DNA from: Gloeocapsopsis dulcis
Lineage (GTDB): Bacteria > Cyanobacteriota > Cyanobacteriia > Cyanobacteriales > Chroococcidiopsidaceae
Assembly: GCF_032163395.1 (NCBI RefSeq)
Contig: NZ_CP119968.1
Coordinates: forward strand, 977,501 to 1,041,500
Length of the DNA: 64,000 nt
Reading direction: 5' to 3'
Part shown: one piece after another, positions 38,248-47,746 of the stretch
How the letters are laid out: each line of letters starts with the position of its first letter
Numbering within the stretch: position 1 is the first letter of the stretch
Position numbers and translations under genes: made by a program
The notes under the pieces: generated by a model
The model's database searches: none
What the model was told of the DNA's origin: nothing
What the model saw: only the letters and a program-made list of their open reading frames with translations

Positions 38248-38979
38248 CTAAATCTGGAATTTGTCACCTAAATAGTATTGTCGTACTAAAGGATCGTTGT
38301 AGAGTTCTTCAGCGTTACCCGCAGCGAGGATTTGTCCTTCACGCATAATATAGGCACGGTCTGTAATGGCAAGTGTCTCGCGTACGTTGTGGTCGGTAAT
38401 GAGGATACCGATTTGGCGATCGCGCAACTTTTTTACCATAGCTTGAATTTCGGCAACAGCGATCGGGTCAACACCCGCAAAAGGTTCATCTAAGAATAAA
38501 AAATTTGGTCCATTGCGTCCAGCGGCTAAAGCCCTTGCCAATTCAGTACGTCGGCGTTCGCCACCGGAAACTTGGATTCCTTTTGTGTTAGCAACTTTTT
38601 CTAAGCGAAATTCCCGTAGCAGTTCATTTAACCGCCATTGCCATTCACGCCGAGGAACATTTGTTTGTTGTAGAACCAGTAAGAGATTATCTCTAACGCT
38701 GAGGTTACGGAAAATACTTGGTTCTTGCGCTAAATAGCCAATTCCTAGTCGTGCGCGTTGATGCATTGGTAGTGCAGTGATATTCTTGTCGTTTAACCAC
38801 ACAGTTCCTTCGTTCGGTTTTTCTAAACCTGTAGCAATGTAAAATGTTGTTGTTTTTCCAGCACCATTAGGGCCAAGTAATCCAACGACTTCGCCTTGCG
38901 CTACAGAGATATTGACGCGATTGACAATAACGCGCTTACCGTAAGATTTGTGGATATTTTCTAAGACAATCTTGTTCAC
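38248..38979 (-). CDS. lptB: Lipopolysaccharide export ATP-binding protein LptB
   Basis: This is the cytoplasmic ABC ATPase powering LPS export. It has VLENIHKSYGKRVIVNRVNISVAQGE, Walker A GLLGPNGAGKTTTFYIATGL, Q-loop YLAQEPSIFRNLSVRDNL, signature VSGGERRRTELARALA, Walker B FLFLDEPFAGVDP and the switch His LITDHNVRETL, all diagnostic for LptB. I choose GTG 38979 because it has a GGAG site 5 nt upstream and gives the usual short N-terminus. A longer frame from 39015 adds an unlikely hydrophobic leader. It lies 47 bp after the LptA-like gene. Confidence 0.94.
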   Translation of the reverse strand: MNKIVLENIHKSYGKRVIVNRVNISVAQGEVVGLLGPNGAGKTTTFYIATGLEKPNEGTVWLNDKNITALPMHQRARLGIGYLAQEPSIFRNLSVRDNLLLVLQQTNVPRREWQWRLNELLREFRLEKVANTKGIQVSGGERRRTELARALAAGRNGPNFLFLDEPFAGVDPIAVAEIQAMVKKLRDRQIGILITDHNVRETLAITDRAYIMREGQILAAGNAEELYNDPLVRQYYLGDKFQI

Positions 38980-39025
38980 TACCACTCCAATAACATACCC
39001 ACAAGCAATAACCAACTGATTCAGT

Positions 39026-39517
39026 TTACGATCCTGGGCTGGGTGCTAATGGTGGTACTGCGGGTGCAGGTGGTGTTCCTGGTAGTTGATTGGGATTAGG
39101 ATCGGAAACGATATAGATTGATTGCACTTGCTGGTTTGCTTTGGGTGTCGCAATAAATCGCCCTTCGTCGATTAGATACGTAACATTTTCACCTCGAATA
39201 CTGTTTCCTTGTTGCAAAATATACACATCACCATTTAGCACAATTCTTCGTTCTTGGCTAAAATACTGTGCTTGCGCCGCAGTTGCTTGAATTTGCCGCG
39301 CTGGGTAGTTGATTTGAACATTACCGCGTGATGTAAAAATTCCTGTTTGGGAGTTAGCTTCTTGAACATCAGAATTGATGATCAGTGAATTTTGGTCTGC
39401 AGTTTGACTTCTAGCACTTGGTAAAGGAGTATTCAAGGCGATCGCACTTAACAACGTAAATGGTAGCAGTGCGATCGCAAAACGATGACGTGTCAGAAAA
39501 GGCAAATGGGGCATCAT
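39026..39517 (-). CDS. LptA/OstA-like periplasmic protein
   Basis: The 163-residue protein has a signal peptide (hydrophobic FAIALLPFTLLSAIALNTPL, cleavage after ARS) and an OstA/LptA beta-jellyroll core (SLIINSDVQEANSQTGIFTSRGNVQINYPARQIQATAAQAQYF ... RRIVLNGDVYILQQGNSIRGENVTYLI). A Pro-rich tail follows. It probably carries LPS across the periplasm. It is the first gene of the lptA-lptB-lptF run. Confidence 0.88.
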   Translation of the reverse strand: MMPHLPFLTRHRFAIALLPFTLLSAIALNTPLPSARSQTADQNSLIINSDVQEANSQTGIFTSRGNVQINYPARQIQATAAQAQYFSQERRIVLNGDVYILQQGNSIRGENVTYLIDEGRFIATPKANQQVQSIYIVSDPNPNQLPGTPPAPAVPPLAPSPGS

Positions 39518-39633
39518 AAGTTGGCACGAAAAAGAGCAAGAACCCTGGCAACGCAGAACTTTATTTCATCTGACGATTACCGTCATGCTTAAGTTTCGAC
39601 TTCTCAAGCATAACCAATTCAAATTTTACCCAC

Positions 39634-40038
39634 TTATTCTGGTTGCGCTATAGTAATTAGCGGCAACAAGTCTGAATTTTCATTAAATTCTTCCTGAATG
39701 ATCCATTCACTAGCACTTGCTTGTCCTGCTTGCTGTAACTGTGTTAATAATTGAAAACTCGAATCTATCAGTTCTTCAACATCAATACCGCTAAAAGTCG
39801 GAGAGTAGCTTTGCAGTTTATTTGTGCCTTCTCCTAGTAAAATAACTGCTCCCCGCCAGTTACTATTACCCAAGTGATAAAGTGCAACAGCAAGTTGTAA
39901 AATCCCTTGATAAAAGGTCTTTTCTGGCTCTGCTGCTTCCATCCACAAAGCTTCTAGGGTATCGTGACAGGCGTAGAACTGTCGAGTATTAAATTGCTCT
40001 ACACCCTGCCAGAACTCATCTGGTATTAATTCATTCAT
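39634..40038 (-). CDS. DUF309 domain protein
   Basis: The 134-residue helical protein contains FWQGVEQFNTRQFYACHDTLEALWMEA and YQGILQLAVALYHLGNSNWRGAVILLGEG, the signature of DUF309. The paired acidic and His residues of the motif H-D-x-L-E are kept. The biochemical role is unknown. The ATG overlaps the 3' end of ftrC by 4 bp, so the two genes are translationally coupled. Confidence 0.88.
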   Translation of the reverse strand: MNELIPDEFWQGVEQFNTRQFYACHDTLEALWMEAAEPEKTFYQGILQLAVALYHLGNSNWRGAVILLGEGTNKLQSYSPTFSGIDVEELIDSSFQLLTQLQQAGQASASEWIIQEEFNENSDLLPLITIAQPE

Positions 40039-40400
40039 CCCATGCTAGAGCGAACTTCTTTAATCGCATCGATGGGTATGTCTTGCTTATCACCAGCAAA
40101 CTCATTATCTGGAGTCAAAAACAGCATACAATGGCACTCTTTACGTTCGCGCATAGGTACACACGGACAATTCCAAAAAGCTGCACCTGCTTCTGCTTGT
40201 TTGTCTTCGTAATGACGACAAGGACATAATGGTGCACCTAGATCGTCTTTATGTTTTGCAAGTCCCTCAATCACGACGGCGGTAACTGAAGGTTCAGCAC
40301 AAAAGTAAGTTCCCGTACGTTTAGCATAGGTTTGGGAAAACTGCCACATTGCTTCCAAACTTTTATCTGTTGACAAGTTGCTGCTATCTGTGGGTTTCAT
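40035..40400 (-). CDS. ftrC: Ferredoxin-thioredoxin reductase catalytic subunit
   Basis: This subunit transfers electrons from ferredoxin to thioredoxin through a [4Fe-4S] cluster and a disulfide in oxygenic phototrophs. The 121-residue protein has all the conserved cysteines in CPCRHYEDKQAEAG, WNCPCVPMRERKECHC. The terminal residues of the C-terminal strand (PIDAIKEVRSSM) are as expected. The variable subunit (ftrV) is not next to it. The gene supports assignment to a cyanobacterium. Confidence 0.95.
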   Translation of the reverse strand: MKPTDSSNLSTDKSLEAMWQFSQTYAKRTGTYFCAEPSVTAVVIEGLAKHKDDLGAPLCPCRHYEDKQAEAGAAFWNCPCVPMRERKECHCMLFLTPDNEFAGDKQDIPIDAIKEVRSSMG

Positions 40401-40667
40401 AATCTTAAAGGTTCGTAATCAAGTCTTTCCTGCATTTTAACCTAGGTAGACACCTCATTCTGACTTCTACATGAGTTAGCCTTAGCTTAATTATTTGTAA
40501 TTTACTGTTTAGCAAGCATTGATCCTACTGTGGTTGAACCAAATGAGTATAAAGCGTACATCAATTCTTCAGATAGCAAGCATAGATTATTCGTAATATT
40601 CTCTATTTATCTCTTTTCTTTGCGTACTTTGTGACCTTTGTGGTTCGTTTCAAAAACAACTCACAAA

Positions 40668-41828
40668 TCAAGCAGTACGTCCCACTTGCACAACCTTCTG
40701 TAATTGAGGTTGCAAAAACTGATCTTTATCAATTAAAAGACCAAAAGAATTATAATTCCCTTTTGATCTCCAAACAGAATCATTTCCCCATAATAACCAG
40801 TAGCTATTAGAAGGAATTGTATTCAGACTCAACACATTTTGACTTAACCAAATAAGACGACTTTGAGGTAAATTTGATACTTGCGATTCATTAGAATTCG
40901 TCACAGCTAAAGTATGTAAAACTGCTCGATTTCCTTGAACTAAACCTGTTGCAGCTGTCCAGAGTTGTACACTTAATTGTTGCTTTTGCGCATAAAAATA
41001 TAATGATGCAGCAGCAATCACTGCTTGTTCAAAACTATCTTCTTCCCAAGTTCCAGCACTATCTAAGCAAATAACAAGTTCGCGCCCTTCAGTGATTAAT
41101 TCTAATTCTCTGACACGAAATTCTCCATAACGGGCACTACTGCGCCAGTGAATTAGTCGTAGAGGATCTCCTTTACGATAAGGACGAAGCGATCGCGTCA
41201 ATCCTTCCGTAGCTAACTGGACGCGCTGTTGCTCATGTGACTTAGCATGATTCTCTTGTCCAAGACTATCAATAATCGGACACGTTGTTAATGGTAAAAC
41301 GGTAGGGTAAACAATTGCTGTTGCAGGTATTTCTTGCTGACGGCGACACCAAAACAATCCTACGGGTGCGGCAGTTCTTAATTGCACATTATGCCAGCGG
41401 TAAACGCCTCGCTGCTGTGTGGGATGATGATATATCCAGGTGTAACTTTGATTTGGTGGAATAACTTCGATAGGTGCTTGTACTGGTTTACCCAAAACAA
41501 AAGGGAGTAAGTCTTGGATTTGCAGGAGATTTTTGGGATGGACTGTTGGGTTGGCAATTTCAATTTCTACAGTTAATGCTTCGCCAGCGCTGACTGGTTG
41601 AATAGAAGAACGATGGATTTTGATACCTCTAAGCGATCGCGCAGGTAAAACGGCAGCGATTCCTAATAAGGCAAAACCCAAGCCACTTAAAACATATAGC
41701 CATCCTGCCATTGTATTAACAGCAGCACCAAAAAAACAGATGGTAACTCCGATGAGTACCCAACCACTATAAGCTGGTGTTATCCAACGAGACTCTAGCC
41801 AGTCAGCAATTTGCTTGTTCAGGGTCAT
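40668..41828 (-). CDS. DUF58 domain protein
   Basis: The 386-residue protein has two N-terminal hydrophobic helices (about residues 18-60) and then a soluble part with the DUF58 hallmark EGLTRSLRPYRKGDPLRLIHWRSSARYGEFRVRELE, near residues 205-240, before a vWA-like fold (LVICLDSAGTWEE). Such proteins usually pair with a MoxR ATPase. None is in the window. The protein is probably anchored in the plasma membrane. Convergence with other genes is not seen. Confidence 0.9.
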   Translation of the reverse strand: MTLNKQIADWLESRWITPAYSGWVLIGVTICFFGAAVNTMAGWLYVLSGLGFALLGIAAVLPARSLRGIKIHRSSIQPVSAGEALTVEIEIANPTVHPKNLLQIQDLLPFVLGKPVQAPIEVIPPNQSYTWIYHHPTQQRGVYRWHNVQLRTAAPVGLFWCRRQQEIPATAIVYPTVLPLTTCPIIDSLGQENHAKSHEQQRVQLATEGLTRSLRPYRKGDPLRLIHWRSSARYGEFRVRELELITEGRELVICLDSAGTWEEDSFEQAVIAAASLYFYAQKQQLSVQLWTAATGLVQGNRAVLHTLAVTNSNESQVSNLPQSRLIWLSQNVLSLNTIPSNSYWLLWGNDSVWRSKGNYNSFGLLIDKDQFLQPQLQKVVQVGRTA

Positions 41829-41830
41829 TA

Positions 41831-41869
41831 GAAAAAAATAAGTGTAGGCATCTTGCCTACACCACTTAT
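41831..41869 (-). terminator. Rho-independent terminator of typA
   Basis: On the minus strand a stem GTGTAGGCA / TGCCTACAC (loop AGA) is followed by TTATTTTTTT. It lies 43 bp after the typA stop codon. Confidence 0.85.
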
Positions 41870-41911
41870 GCTAGTTTTCTTTAAGAGTACCCCTCACTGA
41901 TTGCTTTGCTA

Positions 41912-43702
41912 TCAACGCTTGGCAAGTTTTTTTGCCATTTTCCGCAGACGAATTGATTGTGGTGTCACTTCGACTAACTCATCAGAACTAATGTACTCTA
42001 AAGCTCTTTCTAAACTCATTTCCATTGGTGCTTGCAACTGGACTAATTCTTCACCGCTAGAAGCACGGTGGTTTGTCAGTTGTTTTGTCTTGCAAACATT
42101 AAGTTCCAAATCTTGCTGGCGGTTGTGTTCGCCAACAATCATTCCTTTGTAAACTTTAGTACCTGGAGTAATAAAGAAGACGCCGCGATCTTCAGCATTT
42201 TTCATTGCGTAGAAAGTTGCGGTTCCTTCCTCAAACGCGATCAATACACCATTACGACGCGCTTCAATGTCGCCGCTGAGTGGGCGGTAATCAAGGAAGC
42301 TATGGTTCATAATGCCATCACCGCGAGTCAGACGCATGAATTCACCTCTGAATCCAACTAAGCCACGCGCCGGAATCACAAATTCTAACTGAGTGCGTCC
42401 ATTACCACCAACTTGCATATCTTGCATTTCGCCACGACGCTGCCCTAAGCGTTCGATACAGCCGCCTACACCTTCTTCAGGAATATCTAGCACTAAATAT
42501 TCGTAAGGTTCGCAAGGTTGTCCGTTGACTTCGCGGTAAATAACTTGTGGTTGAGAAACTTGAAACTCGTAACCTTCGCGTCGCATTGTTTCAATGAGAA
42601 TTCCCAAGTGTAATTCGCCTCTACCAGATACTAAGAATTTATCTGGTGAATCGGTTTCTTCAATGCGGAGTGCTACGTTTGTTTCTAATTCGCGGAACAG
42701 GCGATCGCGTAATTGTCGCGAGGTGACAAAATTACCTTCTTTTCCAGCAAATGGCGAATCATTTACTGAGAAAGTCATTTGTAATGTCGGTTCATCAACT
42801 TTAATCAGTGGTAGCGCCTGCGGTTCATTTGGGCAGGTAATTGTTTCTCCAATATTTGCATTGGCAAATCCGGCAACTGCGACAATATTTCCTGCGGATG
42901 CTTCTTGCATCTCAATGCGCTTGAGTCCTTCAAAGCCCATTAACTTTGTGACTTTAGCTTTCACCATGTCACCTGTTTCGGTAATTAAAGCTGCTTGTTG
43001 ACTCATGCGGATTGTACCGTTGTGGATTCTACCTATCACAATTCGTCCCAAGTATTCAGAATAATCTAAGGTTGTGACTTGCAATTGTAGCGGTTTATCC
43101 GGATCGCCTACTGGTGGTGGTACATGGCGGAGAATTGCTTCAAATAGGGGTTGCATATCTACCCCTTCAGCATCAAGTTCTTCTTTGGCGTAACCTTCTA
43201 AACCAGAAGCGAATAAATAAGGAAAGTCACACTGATCGTCATCTGCACCCAATTCAAGAAACAGATCTAATACTTTATCAACCGCGCCATGCGGATCAGC
43301 TTGGGGACGATCAATTTTGTTGACGACAACAATTGGACGTAAGCCTTTTTCCAGTGCTTTTTTCAAGACAAAGCGTGTTTGTGGCATTGGTCCTTCGTTT
43401 GCATCCACAATCAGGATACAGCCATCAACCATTCCTAGAACGCGCTCGACTTCACCGCCAAAGTCTGCGTGTCCTGGAGTATCAACAATATTAATCAGCG
43501 TGTCTTTGTAGCTAACCGCTGTATTTTTTGCCAAAATTGTAATGCCCCGCTCTCTTTCTAAAGCGTTGGAGTCCATGACGCAGTCTGGAACATCTTCCCC
43601 TTCGCGAAAAATACCAGATTGTCTGAGCAAAGCATCCACTAGGGTAGTTTTGCCGTGGTCAACGTGAGCAATGATGGCAACGTTACGAATAGGGAGCGTC
43701 AT
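41912..43702 (-). CDS. typA: Translational GTPase TypA/BipA
   Basis: This ribosome-associated GTPase is involved in stress adaptation and 50S assembly. The 596-residue protein has G1 [10 protein letters not shown] (about residues 12-21), the switch I Thr in [15 protein letters not shown]3 [12 protein letters not shown] and G4 [13 protein letters not shown]-like domains III and V and the TypA-specific C-terminal domain ([29 protein letters not shown]) follow. Length and motif order are normal for the family. Confidence 0.96.
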   Translation of the reverse strand: MTLPIRNVAIIAHVDHGKTTLVDALLRQSGIFREGEDVPDCVMDSNALERERGITILAKNTAVSYKDTLINIVDTPGHADFGGEVERVLGMVDGCILIVDANEGPMPQTRFVLKKALEKGLRPIVVVNKIDRPQADPHGAVDKVLDLFLELGADDDQCDFPYLFASGLEGYAKEELDAEGVDMQPLFEAILRHVPPPVGDPDKPLQLQVTTLDYSEYLGRIVIGRIHNGTIRMSQQAALITETGDMVKAKVTKLMGFEGLKRIEMQEASAGNIVAVAGFANANIGETITCPNEPQALPLIKVDEPTLQMTFSVNDSPFAGKEGNFVTSRQLRDRLFRELETNVALRIEETDSPDKFLVSGRGELHLGILIETMRREGYEFQVSQPQVIYREVNGQPCEPYEYLVLDIPEEGVGGCIERLGQRRGEMQDMQVGGNGRTQLEFVIPARGLVGFRGEFMRLTRGDGIMNHSFLDYRPLSGDIEARRNGVLIAFEEGTATFYAMKNAEDRGVFFITPGTKVYKGMIVGEHNRQQDLELNVCKTKQLTNHRASSGEELVQLQAPMEMSLERALEYISSDELVEVTPQSIRLRKMAKKLAKR

Positions 43703-43971
43703 AGGAGCGTTCCAAAGATTGTAGAGAGGGATTGATTGCAGCTTAGAAACAGAACATGGCTGCGATCGCCAACTCTGTAAAGAAGCCTTAATAATTGTAG
43801 CTCATTAGTTACACACCTGGCTTGAGCGATTAAATCGGAACGCTTGTTAGTTAGGTGTCTAAATTATGGAGGTTTGAGTTTCAATCTAGCGGCATTGAGC
43901 CGCCACAGATAACTCTGGTTCTGTAGATAACTTTAATACGGTCGGCTCTAACGCAGTGTTAGACCTCTTTT

Positions 43972-44208
43972 CTAAGAGCTTTTCAACAACTCAATAAATT
44001 CTTCAATTGTTAAACCGGCATCACTGAGAATACTTTTGAAAGTTTTCAATTTAAGAATTGTATTGCCGTGATAGGGCATAGTTACTCTTCTGCCTTCAGC
44101 ATTCTTATAAATTTTGTGACTTCCGCTTTGTCGAGATAGGGCAAATCCTATTTTTTCTAAAACTTTGATAACTTCTGTAGCTGAAACTCTAGGAAGGCGA
44201 GAACTCAA
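43972..44208 (-). CDS. hicA: HicA-family mRNA interferase toxin (second module)
   Basis: The 78-residue HicA protein has VIKVLEKIGFALSRQSGSHKIYKNAEGRRVTMPYHGN with the catalytic His in GSHKIY, and a longer C-terminal tail than the copy at 10000. The ATG overlaps the stop of the upstream hicB-like gene by 4 bp. The two HicA copies in the window are only distantly similar, so they are independent acquisitions and not a recent duplication. Confidence 0.88.
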   Translation of the reverse strand: MSSRLPRVSATEVIKVLEKIGFALSRQSGSHKIYKNAEGRRVTMPYHGNTILKLKTFKSILSDAGLTIEEFIELLKSS

Positions 44209-44429
44209 ACCTGCACCTCTACAGTTGTCAGACTCATGTGAGAAAGTTTGGGAACCTCTTCACCATTTGCCATTCTGTCTTCGATGTGTAGAACAATTGC
44301 ATCTTGAATATTTTGCAGAGCTTCCTCGTAGGAGTCCCCCTGAGTGTAGCAGCCCTGTAGTGTTGGACATGATGCAAAATAGCCTTCTTCATCCTTTTCA
44401 AGGACGACAGGAAACAGAAAACGGTTCAT
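44205..44429 (-). CDS. hicB: HicB-family antitoxin (second module)
   Basis: The 74-residue protein MNRFLFPVVLEKDEEGYFASCPTLQGCYTQGDS has the HicB core (FASCPTLQGC, then ALQNIQDAIVLHIED). It would bind the HicA encoded immediately downstream and likely autoregulate the pair. No extra DNA-binding domain is present. The start is preceded by a weak purine-rich site. Confidence 0.88.
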   Translation of the reverse strand: MNRFLFPVVLEKDEEGYFASCPTLQGCYTQGDSYEEALQNIQDAIVLHIEDRMANGEEVPKLSHMSLTTVEVQV

Positions 44430-44593
44430 ACAACATTAGTAGGAGTTCATGTGTGTCTATATTGTACTAGCGACGCAATCCTACTGGTTTCACTGACGGC
44501 TAGGGCGTAGTTGCACCTCCCTTAAAAGAAACGGGGTTTTCTGGTGCTGTATACCACGGCAAATTTTGCTATCGTTTGCTGCTTCTGTAAGTC

Positions 44594-45049
44594 TCAACAA
44601 GCTTTTTGTAAAACATACTTAGCACTAACATAAGCACTACGTAGCGTTTGCAGCGCTTCCATTGAAAATACTTGCTTAATCGTGCCAATGAGTTGTCCCC
44701 AGGAAACTAGATCGTTGCAGCAAACAACTTGCATGAACTTTTGCACGTAAAAATCTACCCAAAACTTAGGCGCGTGTTTCTGTTTCTGAACTGCACAGCG
44801 CTTACGCCAACGGCAGATATCTGCGTGTGTCGGAGGTTCTACGCCTAGTACTGGTAGCAAATCTGCATAGCTAACAAACCGACTAATTCTTTTACCTACA
44901 ACGTGAATCACGTGTCGCCACCAATCGACGCGATAAATCTCTTCGGGTTCGCGATTTAGGAGTAATGCAATAGCTTCTTTCTTGACAAATCGTGCTAATC
45001 GATGAAAAGTCTTAGATTCAGTTGATTTTGCTTGCGATGTTGTTATCAT
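44594..45049 (-). CDS. Hypothetical protein, unknown
   Basis: I do not recognise this 151-residue basic protein. It is mostly helical by composition, with a Trp/Arg-rich middle (RVDWWRHVIHVVGKRISRF), several Cys (CRWRKRCAVQ, VVCCNDL) and a C-terminal helix (YVSAKYVLQKAC). It sits between a HicAB module and a cluster of small XRE regulators. The 45050-45150 leader shares a block with the leader before the second XRE copy at 45581. Confidence 0.55.
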   Translation of the reverse strand: MITTSQAKSTESKTFHRLARFVKKEAIALLLNREPEEIYRVDWWRHVIHVVGKRISRFVSYADLLPVLGVEPPTHADICRWRKRCAVQKQKHAPKFWVDFYVQKFMQVVCCNDLVSWGQLIGTIKQVFSMEALQTLRSAYVSAKYVLQKAC

Positions 45050-45196
45050 AAAAATGCCTTCCAGATTTTGGAATAAATGCCTTTTAGATTCTGGGATGGA
45101 TTTTGAGATGGTGATCGCTTCTGGTCGGCAAACTGAAAGCGATCGCTTTTAATGATACTTTATAAGTCAATAGCGAAAGCTCACTATTTGTCAAGC

Positions 45197-45409
45197 ATGG
45201 GGTTGGTAAGGTTAAGAATTCAAGAATTTGCTGACAAACAAGGTTGGAACATAAAAGAGGTTTCAGAACGCTCTGGAGTGCCTTATGGCACAGTCAAAAC
45301 TTATATGCGTTTGCCAGAAAGAGCAACTGTTGATCTGACGGCACTTTGTAAGCTGGCAAGGACGTTTGATGTAATGATGGAAGATTTATTTGAGGTAGTG
45401 GAAGATTAA
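45197..45409 (+). CDS. Small XRE-family helix-turn-helix regulator, copy 1
   Basis: This 70-residue DNA-binding protein (MGLVRLRIQEFADKQGWNIKEVSERSGVPYGTVKTYM) has the HTH in residues ~8-35 and the tail ARTFDVMMEDLFEVVED. I start it at ATG 45197 because copy 2 begins with the same MGLVRLRI; an ATG at 45152 would add 15 unshared residues. About 380 bp downstream is a paralog, and a decayed third copy lies at 46854. Confidence 0.85.
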   Translation: MGLVRLRIQEFADKQGWNIKEVSERSGVPYGTVKTYMRLPERATVDLTALCKLARTFDVMMEDLFEVVED

Positions 45410-45580
45410 AAGCTTGCCTCTTTAGTAACAAACTAAGCTACTGAGTTCGGTTAGTGTCTTGCTATCATAAAAAGCACCTTTCAGTTTTTGGAATAGATTT
45501 TGAAATGGCGATCGCTTAAAGAGCGACACTATATAGTTTAATAGTTTAGAGTTGAGTCGAAATATCGACCGAGTGCAAGC

Positions 45581-45793
45581 ATGGGTTTGGTTAGGTTACG
45601 AATTAGAGAGTTTGCAGCAAAACGAAATTGGACACTTAAAGAAGTTTCTAATCGTTCAGGCGTTCCGTACACTACCGTTAAGACTTATGCTGTATCTTCA
45701 GGGATGGCAATGGCTGACGTTACTGCTTTCTACAAATTAGCGAAGACTTTTGATGTTCTGATTGAGGATTTAGTAGAAATAGTCAAAGAGTAA
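45581..45793 (+). CDS. Small XRE-family helix-turn-helix regulator, copy 2
   Basis: This 70-residue paralog of the upstream gene starts MGLVRLRIREFAAKRNWTLKEVSNRSGVPYTTVKTY and ends TFDVLIEDLVEIVKE. It diverges mainly in the middle (SSGMAMADV instead of PERATVDL). Its leader keeps a similar tttttggaatagattttgaaatgg block, so the duplication included the promoter region. Targets unknown. Confidence 0.85.
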   Translation: MGLVRLRIREFAAKRNWTLKEVSNRSGVPYTTVKTYAVSSGMAMADVTAFYKLAKTFDVLIEDLVEIVKE

Positions 45794-46213
45794 ATATAAG
45801 GGACTTTCAAAAAATAAATTATGTCATGATCATTCTATAAAAATGCTGTCTTTTGTTTTTTGAAACAATTTATTCTCTAGAGGTTCTTAATTAATTACCG
45901 ATAAATGCCGATGATGATTACTTATGCCAGTATATTGATGATTAGCAAAATCTTCAGGCTCAAAATCGGTAAAAACGCGTCTGCAAATAATTAAACATCC
46001 CATGTTCAAAATAAGTGAAATTTATGCTCAAAAAAAATATTGAAGTATGCTAAATAAAAGTAAATTTTTGTACTAAATTTTCTCGGACAACTTGAGTACT
46101 TTGCTGTTAATTCCAGACAATTGCCTGCCGAAGTTAAATAAACTGGTGAACTAGCCTGAGATGAATTACAATGGCTGCTCAAAGGTCTGTTAAGTTGTCG
46201 AGGAGATTTGAGT
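45794..46213. other. Gene-free AT-rich stretch
   Basis: I see no convincing gene in these 420 bp. A 27-codon frame at 45911-45994 is present but unsupported. An AGGAG site at 46201-46205 belongs to the following gene. Confidence 0.4.
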
Positions 46214-46702
46214 ATGAGTATGAAACACAAGCTATGGTTTGATTTGGTGGCACTTCCAACTTTAGTTGGAGCGATGTTAACTATGTTACTAACACCAGGT
46301 GTATCTGCCACAGTCAGATCTGCCACGAAAACTCAAGCCTCCTGCGATGTACCAACTGACTTTCAGACTTTATCTGCTATCAACCCCCACCACAACCGTG
46401 GTATTCTAATTGCATACACTGATGTGACATCTGAAGAGCACCCTCTTTTAGATTTTAGTGCAGCAGAAAGTGATGCTGCCGTCAATTTATTTGGCTGTGA
46501 CTGTCCTGCTTGTCTAAATGTGTTGCGTCAGTTACGCAATTCACCTGAAATGAAAAGAGGTCAAGGTCATTGCTGGGATAATCTGGAACTAAGAGTATCT
46601 CGGCAGAAAGTACGAGAAGTCTTGACAAACTTAGAACAAGAAGAGGCTTTAGAATTGAAACAAGAAAAGGCGATAGAGTTTGGGACGATGGGAATCAACT
46701 AA
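46214..46702 (+). CDS. Hypothetical secreted protein with a CDCPxC motif
   Basis: This protein of 162 residues starts at ATG 46214 (MSMKHKLWFDL), 8 nt after AGGAG. A TTG at 46208 would be too close to that site. It has a signal-peptide-like hydrophobic region ending in TPGVSA. The mature part contains NLFGCDCPACLNVLRQLR, with three cysteines spaced like a small metal- or disulfide-binding knot, and a basic/acidic C-terminal helix. The family is not recognised. It interrupts the array of small XRE copies. Confidence 0.65.
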   Translation: MSMKHKLWFDLVALPTLVGAMLTMLLTPGVSATVRSATKTQASCDVPTDFQTLSAINPHHNRGILIAYTDVTSEEHPLLDFSAAESDAAVNLFGCDCPACLNVLRQLRNSPEMKRGQGHCWDNLELRVSRQKVREVLTNLEQEEALELKQEKAIEFGTMGIN

Positions 46703-46853
46703 AAAAATAGATTTCATTGCTGGGGTAGCAGGGAGTAGATCCTGCTTCCATTCCTCTCCCTTGCAAGGAGAGATCTAAAAAGCCTATTATTTCGTACCAC
46801 GTTATGAATTTTTTGCCCCTTCCCTTGTAGGGTTGGGGTTAGATTCTGTTAGT

Positions 46854-46973
46854 TCTGTTAAAACTTATATGCGCTTGCCAGAAAGAGCAAGTGTCCATCT
46901 TATCGCGCTTTGTAAACTGGCAAAAACGTTTGATGTAATGATGGAAGATTTATTTGAGATAGTCAAAGAATAA
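46854..46973 (+). pseudogene. Truncated third copy of the small XRE regulator
   Basis: The frame SVKTYMRLPERASVHLIALC then KLAKTFDVMMEDLFEIVKE and a TAA is nearly identical to the C-terminal 39 residues of copy 1 (45197). The N-terminal HTH and the start codon are missing, replaced by a ccttcccttgtagggttgggg intergenic repeat. It is a broken duplicate. Confidence 0.85.
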
Positions 46974-47119
46974 ATATGCGATCGCCTCTCTAGGGAAGTT
47001 ATATTCTTAAGTCAAAAATCTTAAAAATTACCTGCTAGCTGAACTCTACTTGTCTTGTTGTTCGTGGTGTATCCAAGGGAACACTAGATACAGGTAGTTC
47101 AAGATAGGAATATACAGCA

Positions 47120-47603
47120 ATGCAGCAAGTCAATCAACCGTTGCATATTTTTTGTGGTGTCTGTGCTTTTTAGGAATTTGCGGCGGTCAAAGATTTTATA
47201 CAGGTCATGTTGCTAGTGGTATAGTGTATCTTTTCACATTTGGTTTTTTGGTGTTGGTCAACTCATCGACTTAGCTTTTATTCCTAGCATGGTGAATCGG
47301 CGTAACACTTATTTGCGAGGACTACACGCTCAACAATCAATTGAGTTAAATATTGGCAATCTTCCTCGACAGCAGAAGTTACCAGCATACACCTCACCTG
47401 CGACAGCACATAGTCCAATGCAAAAGCTACTGCTAGCAGCCAAAAAAAATGGCGAACAACTATCGATTGCCCAAGCAGCAATGTATACTGGGCTAAAACC
47501 AAAACAAGCAAAGAAACTATTGCAAGAAGCTGAAAAAGTAGGATGTGTAGAAATTTGCAACGATCCAGTAACAGGTGCAATTTGCTACCGCTTTGATGTG
47601 TAG
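47120..47603 (+). pseudogene. TM2-domain protein with frameshifts
   Basis: Three frames together give a TM2 protein. ATG 47120 opens MQQVNQP. A shifted frame then reads VAYFLWCLCFLGICGGQRFYTGHVASGIVYLFTFGF, and after the T-run at 47244-47249 another shift gives GVGQLIDLAFIPSMVNRRNT and the winged-helix-like tail LSIAQAAMYTGLKPKQAKKLLQEAEKVGC. One missing T in the run (six instead of seven) explains the second shift. The tail alone is an open frame of 104 codons from ATG 47289, so a shorter cytoplasmic product could still be made. TM2 proteins are small membrane proteins of unclear function. Confidence 0.75.
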
Positions 47604-47746
47604 TAAATGCGATCGCATCCTTACAACCTTATGTTTGTAGCGATACCAGAACGGGCTAAAATACCCAGGAACCTTTTCTTCTCTTTGTGTTCTTCGTGTT
47701 CTTTGTGGTTCAAAACACGTCAATAGCCCGTTAAAAGGAGTATCGC

